Below are positions 1-27,947 of a stretch of 64,000 bases of DNA, in pieces; the stretch's first letter is position 1, and every line of letters starts with the position of its first letter. A program made the translations under genes and the position numbers. Source of the stretch: Paroedura picta (lineage: Eukaryota; Chordata; Lepidosauria; Squamata; Gekkonidae); the NCBI RefSeq assembly GCF_049243985.1, contig NC_135386.1, positions 6,160,501 to 6,224,500 on the forward strand, given 5' to 3'. Below the pieces are notes generated by a model. It was not told where the DNA came from. It saw only the letters and a list, made by a program, of their open reading frames with translations, and made no database searches.

Positions 1-170
1 CTGGCACTGACAATTTTATTATTATTACTATTATTAATATTTGGATTTATTGGTCACCCCTCCCTGTGAAAAGGCTGGGGGCAGCTAACAACAGCATGGA
101 AACACACAATGTTTTCCCACCAATCTTGGCCCTCTTACCTATCTCCAGGGTCTGATTCTCTCAGCCAAAT

Positions 171-437
171 GTGAAGAAGAGCTGGTTCTTATATGCCGCT
201 TTTCTCTACCCAAAGCAGCTTAAAAATCGCCTTCCTTTTCCTCTCCCCACAACAGACACCCTGTGGGGTGGGTGAGGCTGAGAGAGCCCTGATATCACTG
301 CTCGGTCGGAACAGCTTTATCAGTGCCGTGACTAGCCCAAGGTCACCCGGCTGGCTGCATGTGGGGGAGCAGGGAATCAAACCCAGCTCCCCAGATTAGA
401 AGTCCGCACTCCTAACCACGACACCAAGCTGGCCCTC
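171..437 (-). mobile_element. tRNA-derived CORE-SINE (full length)
   Basis: Read on the minus strand it has a tRNA-like head (box-B-like GGTTTGATTC), a MIR/CORE-type centre (GGTGACCTTGGGC), a body with CACAGGGTGTCTGTTGTGG and a tail AAAAGCGGCATATAAG followed by TTC repeats. The same family recurs at least ten times in the window. This copy ends about 90 bases before the GNB5 long-isoform exon. Confidence 0.85.
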
Positions 438-548
438 AAGGGCCACCTAAAAGCATTCACGTCAGGCTAGATCAGTGGGTCCCAAACGTAATTTGTGTCT
501 CTCCTGCTTTCTTCTCTGGTCTCTCTCAGCCCCAGCCTCACCGCCAAG

Positions 549-15737
<15,189 letters not shown>

Positions 15738-15950
15738 TCCTCAGCGCTGTCCAAAACCACGCGTTAAAATCGACATCGTAGGACACAAAAATGAAACCGG
15801 CGTTTAAAAAACAAAACAGAAAGCGTCAACAAAACAGAAACGAACAATCTGGCAGTCAAACGACTGAATACTCTTTTACCAGGGTTATCCAACCATTTGC
15901 CCAAACACTACTAGTTAGAGAAGGTAATAAATACACTTTTGTCATGCAGG
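15738..15950 (+). other. GNB5: GNB5 3' UTR, minimal extent
   Basis: Unique A-rich sequence after the stop, with an AATAAA at 15926-15931 as the first candidate poly(A) signal. The real 3' end could be further downstream; transcript data would be needed to choose. Confidence 0.5.
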
Positions 15951-16635
15951 GGGTGGGGTGGGGGGATCTGTATGTGGTATAATAAGTTGTTTTTAGTTCT
16001 GTTCCTGAAACGACCTTCATTCCTTAGCAAACAGTTTTAACAATCCCATAAGCCAGACCTCTTTCAAAACAGCCTGTAAAAAAGACTTCAGTATTTTAGT
16101 GCACAACTGTGTGTATAGTATTTTGCATGAATTACATTTCTTCAGAAAGTCAACTCAGAAACAATTCAGACTCCTTCATGGGGGTTTCTTTGGGCTCATT
16201 TGCACACACCCCATAAAGGCAGCCAGAGAGAGAAAGCGTGCCTCCCACTTTATCTGCCCCCTCCCACAATGTTTCTGCTGCGTGGGACAAGTCAATGATT
16301 TATGGAACTGACAAGGTGTCATGTGGGCCACTGGCTCGAATGCATTTAAAAGGGGAAGTTGAACACACATGGACGGAAATTTCATTGCCGGCGATTAGTT
16401 GTGATAAATGGCGTGGGCTTCTGGGTTCAGAGTCATAATCCTTCTGAGATGCTGGGGGAAAGTCAGGCCACCGTCTGTGGGTCTTTCCTGGGGGCTTCCC
16501 AGTGGCATCTGACCGACCATCGGGAAAAAGGACGGTGAACTTGGTCTGATCCAGCAGGAGAGTCTGCAGAGCAAACAAGCCACAAATTCTGGGGTATCTT
16601 GCCGTTGCCTTTCTCTGCATAGCATCCCTGGTCTT

Positions 16636-16728
16636 CCTCGACAGTCTCCCATCCAAGTACTAAGCAGGGCTGACCTTGCTTAGCTTCTAAGGTCAGGTGA
16701 AACTGGGCTTGCCTGGGCTATTGAGAAT
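16636..16728 (-). repeat. 5S rRNA-derived SINE fragment
   Basis: CTCCCATCCAAGTACTAAGC and TGCTTAGCTTCTAAGGTCAG are the complement of the internal promoter region of vertebrate 5S rRNA, diverged and truncated; not a functional 5S gene. Confidence 0.6.
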
Positions 16729-16784
16729 AGCACACATTGCTGATGATTTTTATAGCGCCAAAATGGCAGAAAAGCATATTGGCT

Positions 16785-16995
16785 CCTGTACCATGCTCTC
16801 CTCTGTAGTATGCCATAGGAATAGGCTGCCTAAGGAGGTGGTGAGCTCCCCCTCACTGGCAGTCTTCAAGCAAAGGTTGGATACACACTTTTCTAGGATG
16901 CTTTAGGATGCTTAGGGCTGATCCTGCGTTGAGCAGGGGGTTGGACTAGATGGCCTGTATGGCCCCTTCCAACTCTATGATTCTGTGATTCTGTG
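16785..16995 (+). mobile_element. CR1 LINE 3' end
   Basis: GGAATAGGCTGCCTAAGGAGG, GTCTTCAAGCAAAGGTTGG, GGGTTGGACTAGATGG and tail ATTCTGTGATTCTGTG. Confidence 0.88.
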
Positions 16996-17675
16996 CCACC
17001 TGCAGGCAGAGGGAAATTGCAGCCTGCTTGTAAAGAAAACTGCGCTAGAGGGAGGGAATGTGCATTAGAAAGAAAAATCACACACCACTGTCCGTGTGAA
17101 ATGGCAGCAGATGCATAACGCGACAGCGTGGGAATTCTGTGCTTAAGATCATCATAGCATTAAACATAATTAACAATGTTGTTTTGCGTCTTTTGCATCC
17201 TATCAAGTGTAATTACCAAAGTTGTTTTGCATTACCGGTTGCGTGTTTGTTTAAAACAAAGAAGATAAAATTCTCCAGGTTGGAGGGAAAGAGGGAGAAA
17301 TAAAATGCCAAGCTTAGAAAACAAGCAAAAATTAGACGGAGCTTTCAAAGAAAGAGAGGCATTGGCTCACCCTGGACAGCCAGGGGAGAAGACGTGTGAG
17401 TCACTCTCCTCCTCTTTGTCAGGTTCCTTGGAATGTGCAAAAACAGTTCTTTGAAACATTTCGCAGTCGACTGCTGAATGTGAGGCTCAGAAAGAGTGCT
17501 GATTTAGTCTAACTGAGATCCATGAGGTTCTTCTTCCCAGCCTGGGCATTGATTGTTCCCCAGAACCAATGGATTATCATCGAATTTTTGTAATTTTCCA
17601 GCCTGGATGGTCCAGTTTCTCCTGACCTCCTCAGAACTTGGAATCTGAGCAAGGTTGGCTGCAGTTAGAACTTGG
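16996..17675. other. Intergenic unique stretch after GNB5
   Basis: No gene or repeat recognised; AT-rich sequence with TTTGCAT motifs. Confidence 0.45.
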
Positions 17676-17677
17676 AT

Positions 17678-17968
17678 GGAAGAAGAAGAAGAAGAAGAGT
17701 TGGTTCTTATATGCCGCTTTTCTCTACCTGAAGGAGGCCCAAAGCAGCTTACAATCTCCTTCCCTTTCCTCTCCCCACAGCAGACACCCTGTGGGGCGGG
17801 TGAGGCTGAGAGAGCCCTGATATCACTGCTCGGTCAGAACAGCTTTATCAGTGCCGTGGCGAGCCCAAGGTCACCCAGCTGGCTGCATGTGGGGGAGCGC
17901 AGAATCGAACCCGGCATGCCAGATTAGAAGTCCGCACTCCCAACCACTACACCAAACTGGCTCATGGA
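17678..17968 (-). mobile_element. CORE-SINE, full length
   Basis: From a GAAGAAGAAG tail complement to ACCACTACACCAAACTGGCTC, all family landmarks present. Confidence 0.88.
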
Positions 17969-18039
17969 AGAGACCCCAAAGGAAGACTAGCGTGGTGGAA
18001 CTATTGTCTACTCAGACTGACAGCCGCTTTCTAGAGCTG

Positions 18040-18350
18040 CCTTGTTCAAACTCTTACAGAGAAAAACAGAACCTTTCCAAGGCAATTGGCACAATAAATT
18101 TTATATATCAATATATATCAAAAATGTTTTTTGACTGTCATTCCCCACAGTACTTTACAGAGCCGGTGGCCTATCTATCTATATAAAAATTGCTTGCTAA
18201 GAGTATAAGGAATCAACCACTGAAGAAAAATTGTGAAAACGGAGTATATCTAGAAACCGTTCTGGTTGGTCCTTAAAAAATTATTGATATGTAAAATTTA
18301 TTGTACCAATTGCCTTGGAAAGGTTAAGTTTTTCTCTGTTTGTGTTTTGA
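18040..18350. repeat. Foldback element with ~60-bp inverted arms
   Basis: The left arm (CCTTTCCAAGGCAATTGG, AATAAATTTTATATATCAAT) is mirrored by the right arm (ATTGATATGTAAAATTTATT, CCAATTGCCTTGGAAAGG) at 18284-18330, with about 165 bases between. Family unknown. Confidence 0.65.
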
Positions 18351-18479
18351 ACCTTTCTTCCTTTTCTCGTATTGTTCAAACTCTTGACTGTGGAGGAACC
18401 CTGGAAATATTTCTCCAGGCTTCGAAGAACCCTGGAAACGGTGTCCAGAAGGAGGTTATCCTTTGAGGGCCACATCTGA

Positions 18480-20540
18480 ATTGGGGACCTCCTGCAGTTT
18501 CAAGGAAAAACGACCCAACAGCGTTTCATTTTCTGAAACTCAAAATCAGGAAACAGTTCGATTAGGTGGCGAAACGCTGGGAAGCACCTCCTGTGCACGG
18601 CAGACTTAACATCTGCCGCTCTCTTGGCCGTTGTTAAGTGCGTGGAGAACGGTGGTATCAGGCCTAGCAATTTAATCAGGTTAGCGTTTATGTAAGAATC
18701 TCCAGAGTCTGTTCCTGTGAGACCCAACCTCTTTCCTATGAAAGATAATAGCTGCTCTATTTTTTTTAGGTGCTAAAGCTAATAGCTGTTCTCTTTTTTG
18801 GGTTAGAAGAGTCCTTTCAATCCCTTTTGTAACTCTCCTTAGATTCCACAATTCAATCTATGCACTCCGAACCGAAATAACTTCTCAGCATAAAAGCGAA
18901 ATTGGATGGCAGAGTGGCTTTAATGTCTGTGTTTGTGGGGTAATTGCTAGGTTGGCCCCCAGAAAGGATGAATTCATAACATTCGAAGGGTATATTTGAA
19001 TTACCGAGATGCTATGTTGCAGGCACTAACTAAACCCCTTTGTGAGTCATTCACACTAGAGCTATCTGCACTGGACTTCTTTAGAAATTCTGCTGGTCAT
19101 ATTAGTAGTGATGACTAAACAGAGCATCTCCTAAGAAACCTGTTAACTAAGAGTTTGAAAAGATCACATAGACTAAGGGAAGGGACAGAAGGATGCACCG
19201 ATTTAGGAAATGTAGCTCTGAAGAGAGGACCCCTGGCACGTGGCTTAAATGTAGGCCAGATACCCTGGAGATCTGCTGCCAGAGTAAATCAGATGGACGA
19301 ATAGTCCGATTTTGTATCACCAGCGGTAGAACACGCGCCAAGTGTGATAGTTTATATTTTTATTCAGCTTGTATACAGTCCCTCTCCACAAATGGGCTCA
19401 GGGCAGTCCACAACTATAGGATAAAACAATTAAAAGCGTAAAAACACTACAATTACGGATTGATGCTGTGTACATCGTGTAGCAGGTTTTTCTCGTGGCT
19501 GCAGTTGCGTGCTGCAAAAGATTCCGCGGTTGGGAGTACGCGAGACCCATGTTCCTGCACATGGAATGTTATATTGTTCCTACAAGGAAAGAGACAGTCT
19601 AGATTGTGTGTGTGTGTGTATGGGGGGGGGGGGGGAATGGCGTTTTTCAGGTTCATGGATATTGAACCCCAAAAATGTCAGTATTTCCCAATATCCCCGA
19701 ATCACAATACTGGTATTGTCCAGAAAAGAAACACATTAAATCCTGGGTTCAGTGATTCCTTATATACACAGGAGTTTTTGAGGGTTTATGGGTTCCATGC
19801 CCGAGTTAGCTTTCTTCATGTGTTTCAAAATGTATTTTAATCTATGTATTATTTATAATCCACCTTCCTCACCGAGACTCCAGCGGGACGACAAAATCCG
19901 ATAACAATTCGAGACAACGACATTTGTGACGTCGCCCCTGAAATCCCAAGCTCCTTTTGCCTCAAGATTTTACTCTCTTTCGCAGAATACCATGTTTAAC
20001 TTGACACGCTGGCTCCAGAGTTGGGCTTTGCTGCAGAACCAGAGCCGATGGCAAAATCATGTAGATGAAAGTCAATGGCATACTATGCAACATATAAATG
20101 GAAAGGTAGTGCTATATTCAGTTCTAAAGTGCTGTGCTTACCATCGGATCTTATGGTCTAGTAATAGCTTCCCTTTCTGGTGCAAACTGTGGCTAATATT
20201 AGACATGTCACACTTACCTGAAGACTCCGTTTCTAGGTCTGCTGAAGCTTGTGAGGTGTTTTCACAAGCTTTGCTTTCCATAGGGAGCCATCCCGACATT
20301 TGTCATAGCCTTGCTTTGTTTTCCCGAAGAGCTCTTCAGGAAAGAGCTCTTGCGTTGTTCTAACCTAGGTCTGGTTTCAGGCTGCATTTGCTGCAATATA
20401 GAATGAGGATCTGAGATCTGTGCCGATCTCTGCTCGTCAATTCAGTCTGAAAAGAAAAAAAACCCTTAGATTACCCACTCTGTTCAAGCTTCAGCCTTAC
20501 AGCATTCAAGGAACTATCCTCAACTTTTAATTCAATTCAG
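18480..20540. other. Intergenic, mostly unique
   Basis: A diverged SINE-tail motif (GGGCTCAGGGCAGTCCAC) at about 19345-19445, a TG run then poly-G at about 19604-19635, and a GCCTTTCTC-type tail at about 19840-19925. No gene recognised. Confidence 0.45.
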
Positions 20541-20668
20541 AGTTGGCCAAACTAGATATCCATGAACTACAATTCCCATGAGCCCTTGCCAGCTGGCAGT
20601 GCTGGCAGGGGCTTCATGGGAATTGTAGATCGTGGACATCTGGAGAGCTGCAGTTGGGCCACCGCTGG
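20541..20668. mobile_element. hAT foldback MITE, old copy
   Basis: Arms GAACTACAATTCCCATGAGC and TTCATGGGAATTGTAG around a short centre; termini decayed. Confidence 0.7.
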
Positions 20669-20669
20669 A

Positions 20670-22470
20670 AATGAAGAAAACCTACCTGTGCATAAGAGTT
20701 TCTTACCTATGTGTAAGGCATAACTGTGTGTTAGTCAAATTGTGACAGGAGACTACGAAGGCTTGCAGGTCAATGGGAGCCAGAAGACTCCTATAGTGTG
20801 CAGGTAGTAGGTTCTTCATACAAGGCTGAATCCAGGAGTAACATTTAAGGAGAGGTCATGGTGAATTCTTGATCAGTCGTTTTAAGTCCAGCTCCGTATA
20901 CAGTGTGGCATAATGTGGTGGTTTAGGACCCATAAAGGCTGTCCGCCTTTTTAAAAAATATGCTTTTAATTCATTTAAACATTTTTACGGTCTCATCCTT
21001 CCTATAAACAATTTATAAGCTTTTGTTCGAGCTGGTCTGGTGGTGGGGGAAGGAAAGAATGTCCATGACCTCACAGACGCTAGCCAATGCAGCTGGCTTT
21101 TCCCAATTAAAACTGAATCATGCAGCACGCTTGCTCATCCTAAGAGAGAGAGGAGTTTTGTTGGCTATAAATGCAGTGTCAAGTCACTGTATACATAGTA
21201 TACATAGCTGTATACATAGCTGAGAAAGGACCAAACCCACTGAATAGTGGAGGGAAAGTTAACGTCTGCATTTCATAATAAAATACCAGGTCAGAGAATC
21301 AACACTGCTGCATCAGTTCTGACTAATTTCTTTTTATTCTACAAACTGGATCTGTCTGTCTGTGAGAGCCACATTCCCACCAGATAGAGGCTCAGAAATA
21401 CCAGTTATGGACCAGCCTGCACAAGGGGACAGAGGGGCAATTCATCCTCACCCTTCATAATGGGAACTGCAGTGTGTCATTCGCAATGTCTTTAAACTTG
21501 CTCAGAATCACAGACACAGAATCAGAAGGTTGCAGGAATTTGACAGCATCTCCCCTCCAAATAAACAGAAAGCACAGATTAATCTGAGTGGTCTCAACCC
21601 TCTGCAAGAGGGGTGGGGAATGTTCCTCATTGAACGGAGTTTCTAAACCCAGCCCAACTGTTCGAACAATATATTGGGGTAAGAACCTCTTGCCACCCCA
21701 TGGAACAAAGTGTATCCATTAAATTATTTAAATATTTGTACCCCGCCTTTCCTTTGGGCTCAAGTTTGAACCTTTCCTCCAAAATGGCTCTTCCATTGGA
21801 AGATGGCCCCTTCGGCTGAGGGACAGCCATTTGGGAGCTGGTTGGAGACGTCCCAGTACCTTCGTAAGGGAATACCATGTAAGAATATAGAAAGCATCTC
21901 CTAGGGTTTATTTTAGTCCACAGATGACCTATCAGTAGTACAGATTGAAATTCACTTAAGGAACAGATTTTTTTTTAAAAAATTTATTTTTAAAGGGGTG
22001 TAAATACTTACATTCGCCAGCTCTTTTGACCATGGAAACATCTAGCTGTGCAACTCAAGAACGAGTTTAGCTGTCATGTGACTGAAGCACTGATGTAAGC
22101 TTGGGAACTCCTCAGACTTCTCCTCTCCTCGTCAGATTGGTTCCCCTGTCTTCTGTCTGGGGAACGTGATTCTCTGTGTTTTTGCAATGTTTGTGGCAAA
22201 TCACGCCTGTGACATATTGAAAAAAAAATGTTAATTTTAGAGCACTGCTTATGTTCAGCGAGGCAGTATTTATTGACAAGGTGTTTTGCGTTTTGAACAG
22301 GGGGGAAAAACAAGGTGTTGATACTTATGAATGGGCCTCCATGTAATAAATTGTATTTTACATACTGGGAATCTTTGCTTCTTGGTTTTGTGCGGCTTTA
22401 ATTTCTTTTAGAAATGGTGGCTTCCTTTCCTGTAGATTCTTGACACTTCTTTTGTGTGTTACCAGGATAG
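20670..22470. other. Intergenic, nothing recognised
   Basis: Scattered AT-rich sequence with a small TATACATAG direct repeat at about 21190-21224. No gene or clear transposon. Confidence 0.4.
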
Positions 22471-22474
22471 GATG

Positions 22475-22712
22475 AAAAGCTGCTTTAGGATGCTTTGGGC
22501 TGATCCTACGTTGAGCAGGGGGTTGGACTAGATGGCCCGTATGGCCCCTTCCAACTCTATGATTCTATGATTCTATGACTAGATGGCCTGTATGGCCCCT
22601 TCCAACTCTATGATTCCGTGATTCTATGACTAGATGGCCTGTATGGCCCCTTCCAACTCTATGATTCTATGAGTAGATGGCCTGTATGGCCCCTTCCAAC
22701 TCTAGGATTCTA
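22475..22712 (+). mobile_element. CR1 3' end expanded into a minisatellite
   Basis: After one CR1 3' end, the terminal block from ACTAGATGGCC through CCTTCCAACTC plus ATTCTATG is repeated three more times in tandem with about 45-57-bp spacing. Confidence 0.88.
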
Positions 22713-24690
22713 ATTTCCCAGAAGTCATAATGCACTTTCTCCAAGGAACCTGCAAGAAACCTGTCATCGTACTACCCAATAGGCATGCACTGTTCTTTTT
22801 TCGTTTCACTTTTGTTTCAAAAGCTTAATCTGTTTCTGCTTATATTTATTACTATTCTCATTAATTTTATGGCATTTATTTTTCAGCAAGATGTCAGTTC
22901 CCCAGCTCTTTCCTCTCTACCCCTTCTTCTTGACTTTCCACTTGCGGGATCTGCTTGAGTTGGATGACTGGGGGAGAAAAAGCTCCCAAGAAGGGATGTC
23001 TCTCTGTACGTTGAATTTTGGCAATCGATAACAACATATTTGTCATGGAGAGCGTTACGAAGGGTTTTGGCTCCCCAGCCTCCCCTTATTGATCTGCCCA
23101 ATTACATGAACAGACTGGGGCCAATTCACACGAACCAAAATGAGGCCAATAAGAGGGAGACTTTGGGGAGTATATGGAGTCCCTCAGTTGTCAAACCGGT
23201 AATTTCAGGCAGGGATTCAATTCCAAGACACCCATTAAACTCCAGCAACTCTTGACTTCTGGCTACTTTTACAACAACGAGGGAATCTCTGCACCACAGA
23301 GTCTTATGACAATCTGAATGAAAAACTAATGGCAGGACTATTATTCTTGCAGGTTACAAACCCACGTATAATGTAAGGGTTTCGCGAAGAGAGACTGAGC
23401 TGGCAAACCTCCCTCCTGATTTCCCCCCAAAACAAAGATCTAGGCATTAACAATTAAAGATATTGATTGCAGTCTGTTAATCCCACCCCCTTCCGGTTTC
23501 TCTGCTTCCCAGTTTGCATTCAAAGTGCTTTGGTATCCTAGTATGGGCAGTTGTTGGTAGGCTGTGGGTTGCATCCAAACTAATATTTCAGTGGGTGCAA
23601 GGATTTCCACTGTTACTCAGTCTTCATGCCTCCCCTTCTCACTGCAGGCCAAGCTGCCCTTGAAATCTTATTCTTGGCAAGTTCCCCCATCCTGCAAGTC
23701 ACATACTGCAAGCGGAAATCCTTGGGCCCACACAAGTACCTAGTCTGGATCCAGGTCTAGATCTAGAAAAGGGTTTTGTTTGACTAACAGAATGCCCAAT
23801 TACTTTGTGTAAGGGTTTGTAAGCAGCTTTGTAAGAGCAACTTGGAGTAGAGAACTGACGGGAGAAGGGACACTTGAGTCAGCATTGAATGCGCTGGGCG
23901 GGGGGAACTATGGCTCTTATTTTTTCAAGATTGCCTTTTAGCGCTTAAATGAATTGGCTCATCCCATGACTTTTATGAATGATGATGACAACAGATTGTT
24001 TCTCTGTGCAAAGAGGAAGGACAATCATTGTACTGGGGAAGTATGAACGAAAGACTGACAGGTTCATTTCCCGTCCCTTGCGTGTCTTGCAGCTTTCTGC
24101 TGACCGGCTGATTTTGAACTTAAGCAATAGCTTGGTGGTGGAGAATGGTTTGCCATCCCTTGCCCTTAGACTGCCTTGACCGTCTCCCATCTACTAACCA
24201 TCTACTCCCATCTCTTCCCTTCCAAGATGAGACTAGCCTGGGGCTACCCAGGTCAGAACAAGCAATATCTTAGGAGATCTAAGTTCATTTTTGAAACGTC
24301 AACTTGAGCAACATGGAAACTCCCAGTACAGAACTTAAGATTGCCGCTTTCAGTATGTTGGCATCATTGAGGAGGAACTGTAGCTTAGTGGATGAACAAT
24401 GTCTCTGCATTCACAAAAACCCAGCTCCAGTCACCGGTATGTCTAGGGCTTTTTAAAATCGCTCGTAGGAATTCCAGGAAAAACTGGCCTAACTTCATTT
24501 ATCTGCTAAGCAACTAGTGAAGTAGATATTTGGAGCACTTTAGCAAGAAACTGTTAAGCTTCCTGCTCATTTTTTTAAAGACTAAATGAACACGAAAAAC
24601 AGGAATCTGTTCCAAGAGCCAGCTAAACGGCTGGGCCACAGTTGTCCCCCTTTTTCAAGAATCTTTCTCCTGCAAGAAGCAGAGGTGGTA
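22713..24690. other. Intergenic, nothing recognised
   Basis: Read on both strands; short open frames show no family resemblance. No repeat assigned. Confidence 0.4.
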
Positions 24691-24858
24691 GAAAGGGCTG
24701 TCAGGCACACTTGACTTTCCACGACCCAATGAGGTTTTCAAGGTTTGCCACTGCTTGCCTCCTGGGGGGTCGCACATCTAAGTAATAACCACAGCAAACT
24801 CTGCTTAGTTTCCAGGATCTAGTGAGATTAGACTAGCCTAGGCCATCCAGGTCAGGGC
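24690..24858 (-). mobile_element. 5S rRNA-derived SINE, minus strand
   Basis: The stretch CTGCTTAGTTTCCAGGATCT ... GAGATTAGACTAGCC corresponds to the complement of 5S rRNA box C/A sequence. The left part, GAGGTTTTCAAGG and TTTGCCACTGCTTGCCTCC, is the Bov-B-type SINE 3' region. Confidence 0.65.
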
Positions 24859-24859
24859 G

Positions 24860-25920
24860 AAGGTAGCAAAAACAAAAAACCAGTAGCTTGTACATCGGAT
24901 CCATACTGCCACATTTCTCTGGTAATTAAAAGGTAATTGTAAGAGGGCTTGGCTTCTATTGACTTGGGTGGTTGGAAGGCATGAATCCAAGGAAAACTAA
25001 ACAACAGCAATATTAAAAGGAACTAGAAAGTGTTTAAGGGATTTTCCAGGTAACAAAAGCCCCTAAGAACTACACTAGCTCCAGCATGCTTTCTTCCAAG
25101 CTGGGGGAAGAGTATGCTTTGTCAGAAAGCTGAACTGGGTGATTGGGGGTGGGGGTAAATGGAAAATGGCTCCTTTAAGATAGACGTCCAAGCGTGGTAT
25201 AACAAAACAAAGAATGTACTGACATTTCTTAAAATCAAGGTCCTGAAACCGAGACAGTTGCAGGGACTTCATCTTGTTCTTTTGGACTGTGACAGATAAC
25301 ACTGTCGTGTGGAAAATAAAAGACTGAAAATTTCCAAAACAGCATGGGGTTGGTTTTAACCATGGTTTATTATAACATTCAGGGAGACGCATATTATGCA
25401 GTGTCGAGATCAAAAATATTGTGCGTTGTAAAATAAGGTTTCATACAGTCAGGTGGATGACTGTTTCAGATAGAAATTCATGAGAAATTCATGAGAAAAA
25501 AACTTCATGTTTGCAGCACTGGTACTTGATGAGTCAAAGGCATGCTCAACTCTAAAACAGGCACAACTCTAAAACTTGACACATGCTCAACTCTCAAACA
25601 GTGGACAAATTGAGTCCACTCAATAAAGTCCAAAGCTTTCCATCATCCAAAGGAGTTTTTCCCCAACAGAAGTGGCTCTTTGGTGGAGAGAAAGGCTCTT
25701 CCATTGGAGGAAGCCTTCTTAGTCTGAAAGTAGGCTTCAAATTCTGCTGAGCAGGGAGCTAGCATGCCAGCCTATACATGCAGGCATGCAACCATGTCCT
25801 TGCAGTACGAAACCAGCACAAAAGATGACAGGCTTCCAGCCTGTTGTCCTCACGTTGGGCATGTCAGAAGCTTCTTCCCGGCAGCCGCTGTGTACCTCAG
25901 CAACCTCTTCCTGCTCCCCA
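24860..25920. other. Intergenic, nothing recognised
   Basis: Contains a local imperfect duplication around CTCAACTCTAAAACAGG / ACTCTAAAACTTGAC at about 25540-25600. No gene. Confidence 0.4.
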
Positions 25921-25926
25921 CTTCCT

Positions 25927-26290
25927 AGGGTTGCCAGACCCAGACCATTTACGCACTGGAGGTTTCATGCTGGGCTGCAGGCTGGAGTTTTAGTCGTGGC
26001 AGGTTGCCCCACCTTTTTCTGCACCCACATGGGGGAGCATTTGGCCCGGTGATCCTCATTTGCCCCTGATTTGTGCTCCTGTACGAGAGCTGGGGCAGTG
26101 AAGTTCCCAGTGCATAAATGGTCCCATGTTGGCAATCCCCTGAAGATTTGGAGATGGGAGGACAGGGAGTCCTCAGTCCACCCTCCAAGACGTCCTTATC
26201 CTGCAGGGCAAATGGTGTCTATAATCTGGCAAGGACCTGTAATTCCAGGGAATCTCCAGGTCCCACCTAGCTCTTCCGGAGAATATAGCC
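25927..26290. repeat. GGTTGCCAAC-family fragments, two pieces
   Basis: Left piece starts AGGGTTGCCAGACC (25927); right piece begins GTTGGCAATCCCC (26128) with CCACCCTCCAAGACG and CCTGTAATTCCAGGG. Confidence 0.45.
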
Positions 26291-26299
26291 CTAGTCCTT

Positions 26300-27815
26300 T
26301 CTCTTTCCCAGAAGGCGGCCTGAACCAGTTCCCTCACAAAGAGGTCACCTTCTGGTTCTTGGGCCTTTCTCTTTCAAGCCTTCTGTTTGTCGTCTCAGCT
26401 ATAACAGCAGCTGCAGCAGGTAACAGGACCTGCAGTGCCAAACTACAATTCCCAGGGTTCCTGGGGCTTTGCTGCTATTGGACGGTCTCAATTTTGGAGA
26501 GTCGGCCCTTGAAGAAGACTCCTATCCCACCTGGACTTCTGTCTCCTCAGGACAATTCCCGAGTGGAGAGCAGGCCTCAGCCGGGCCTAGTACAAGGCCA
26601 CCTGAACAAGGTAGGCCGGCCACCTGAACAAGGTACGCCAAGGAGGTTAAAACCCTCCACACAAACTGGAAAAAACAACAGATTTATTTGTATTTATTTT
26701 ACTAAACTTGCGCCCTGGATTTTCTTCCAGTGTTGTCTATAACTAAATATCTCCTTATGACAGGCATAACGAGGGAGTTTTGGAGTAGCCATTTTGTGAA
26801 GGGCCTCCATTCGCTCCTGCTTACAGCATAGCAATAAATGGAAAAAAGAAATTTCTTCGGCGTTTACAGAGATAACCAAATCCGAGAAATATGAGCTTCT
26901 CAGTTATGTTTTCTGTGGGGATAGGGAGTCTCGGTACTTAATTGCGGGTTAGGTAAGGGAAATAAACTCATTGTCATATTGGGAAAGAGCCATTATTTAC
27001 AAATTTCCCTTTTCTGTCAGTGATGTAATTTTTTCAACTTTCCTGTTTCATTTTTTTTTTAAACGTATGTTCCCTCCCACCCTCTCTGCCAATGTTCATT
27101 CTCATTTTCCCTTCCTTTTTTCTTGTTCTCTAATTGTATCAAAAGGTTCCTGGGCTAGTTGCTCGCTGCTTGTACAGGAAGAAAACTTAGAATAAACCGC
27201 GGATGGTTGACTTCACAGGCGATAGCCACTACGTGCTTGGTGATACCCACAGGCCCACTGCAACCACAAAAGCAGTGAATGACATTTTCCTAGCAAATAT
27301 AACATCTAGAGTTGGGAAACGATATCTGTAATAGAATTGCAACTTTATGAATGAGACCTGGCTATTCTTGGGTATGCATAACGGTGTTATCACAAAAGGG
27401 CCAGGTTTTGTACACTGCAATTGTTGCATCGTAGGCATAATGTCCCTCTCCCAAAATAGTGATTTTCAGTTGACAGCAACTTGGTAACTGTAGCATCCCC
27501 CCCCCCCAGTTGTTGCACCACACACCTTGCTACTGAAGCTGTGAATCAAAATACATATTAATATCCAATTTCGTTTGTACCTTAGCGTTTTTAATCCTTT
27601 GTCTTTTGCGCGTACTGTTAATTTTCACTGGTTTAAATCGGAAACACATCCACAGCTGGAATCTTTGTGCTTTTCAACCAATTGTGATTAAATTTTCTAG
27701 GACTGTATGCAGGTTGCATACCAAATTTCAGATAATCATTTATTCACAATCATTGACCAATAGATACAAAAAGCAAAACATATATACAAAAGGATTAAAA
27801 TCAGGCCATGATTTA
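26300..27815. other. Intergenic, nothing recognised
   Basis: A small direct repeat of CCACCTGAACAAGGTA is at about 26598-26637. Otherwise unique AT-rich sequence. Confidence 0.4.
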
Positions 27816-27819
27816 GGGC

Positions 27820-27932
27820 AGGGGTCGCCAAACTCGGGCTCTCCAGATGTTCTACAATTACCATGCAGGGGCTGGCAGGGGCTCATGGGAATTGTAGTCC
27901 ATAGACATCTGGAGAGCCAGCTTGGCCACACC
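27820..27932. mobile_element. hAT foldback MITE, shortened
   Basis: CAGGGGTCGCCAAACTCGG to CTTGGCCACACCTG with the GGAATTGTAGTCCATAGAC arm. Confidence 0.75.
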
Positions 27933-27947
27933 TGCTTGAGCCTGATT

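Noticed and set aside
24780-24850. Possible 5S rRNA gene
   Set aside because: Truncated and diverged, attached to SINE sequence; not a full 120-base gene.
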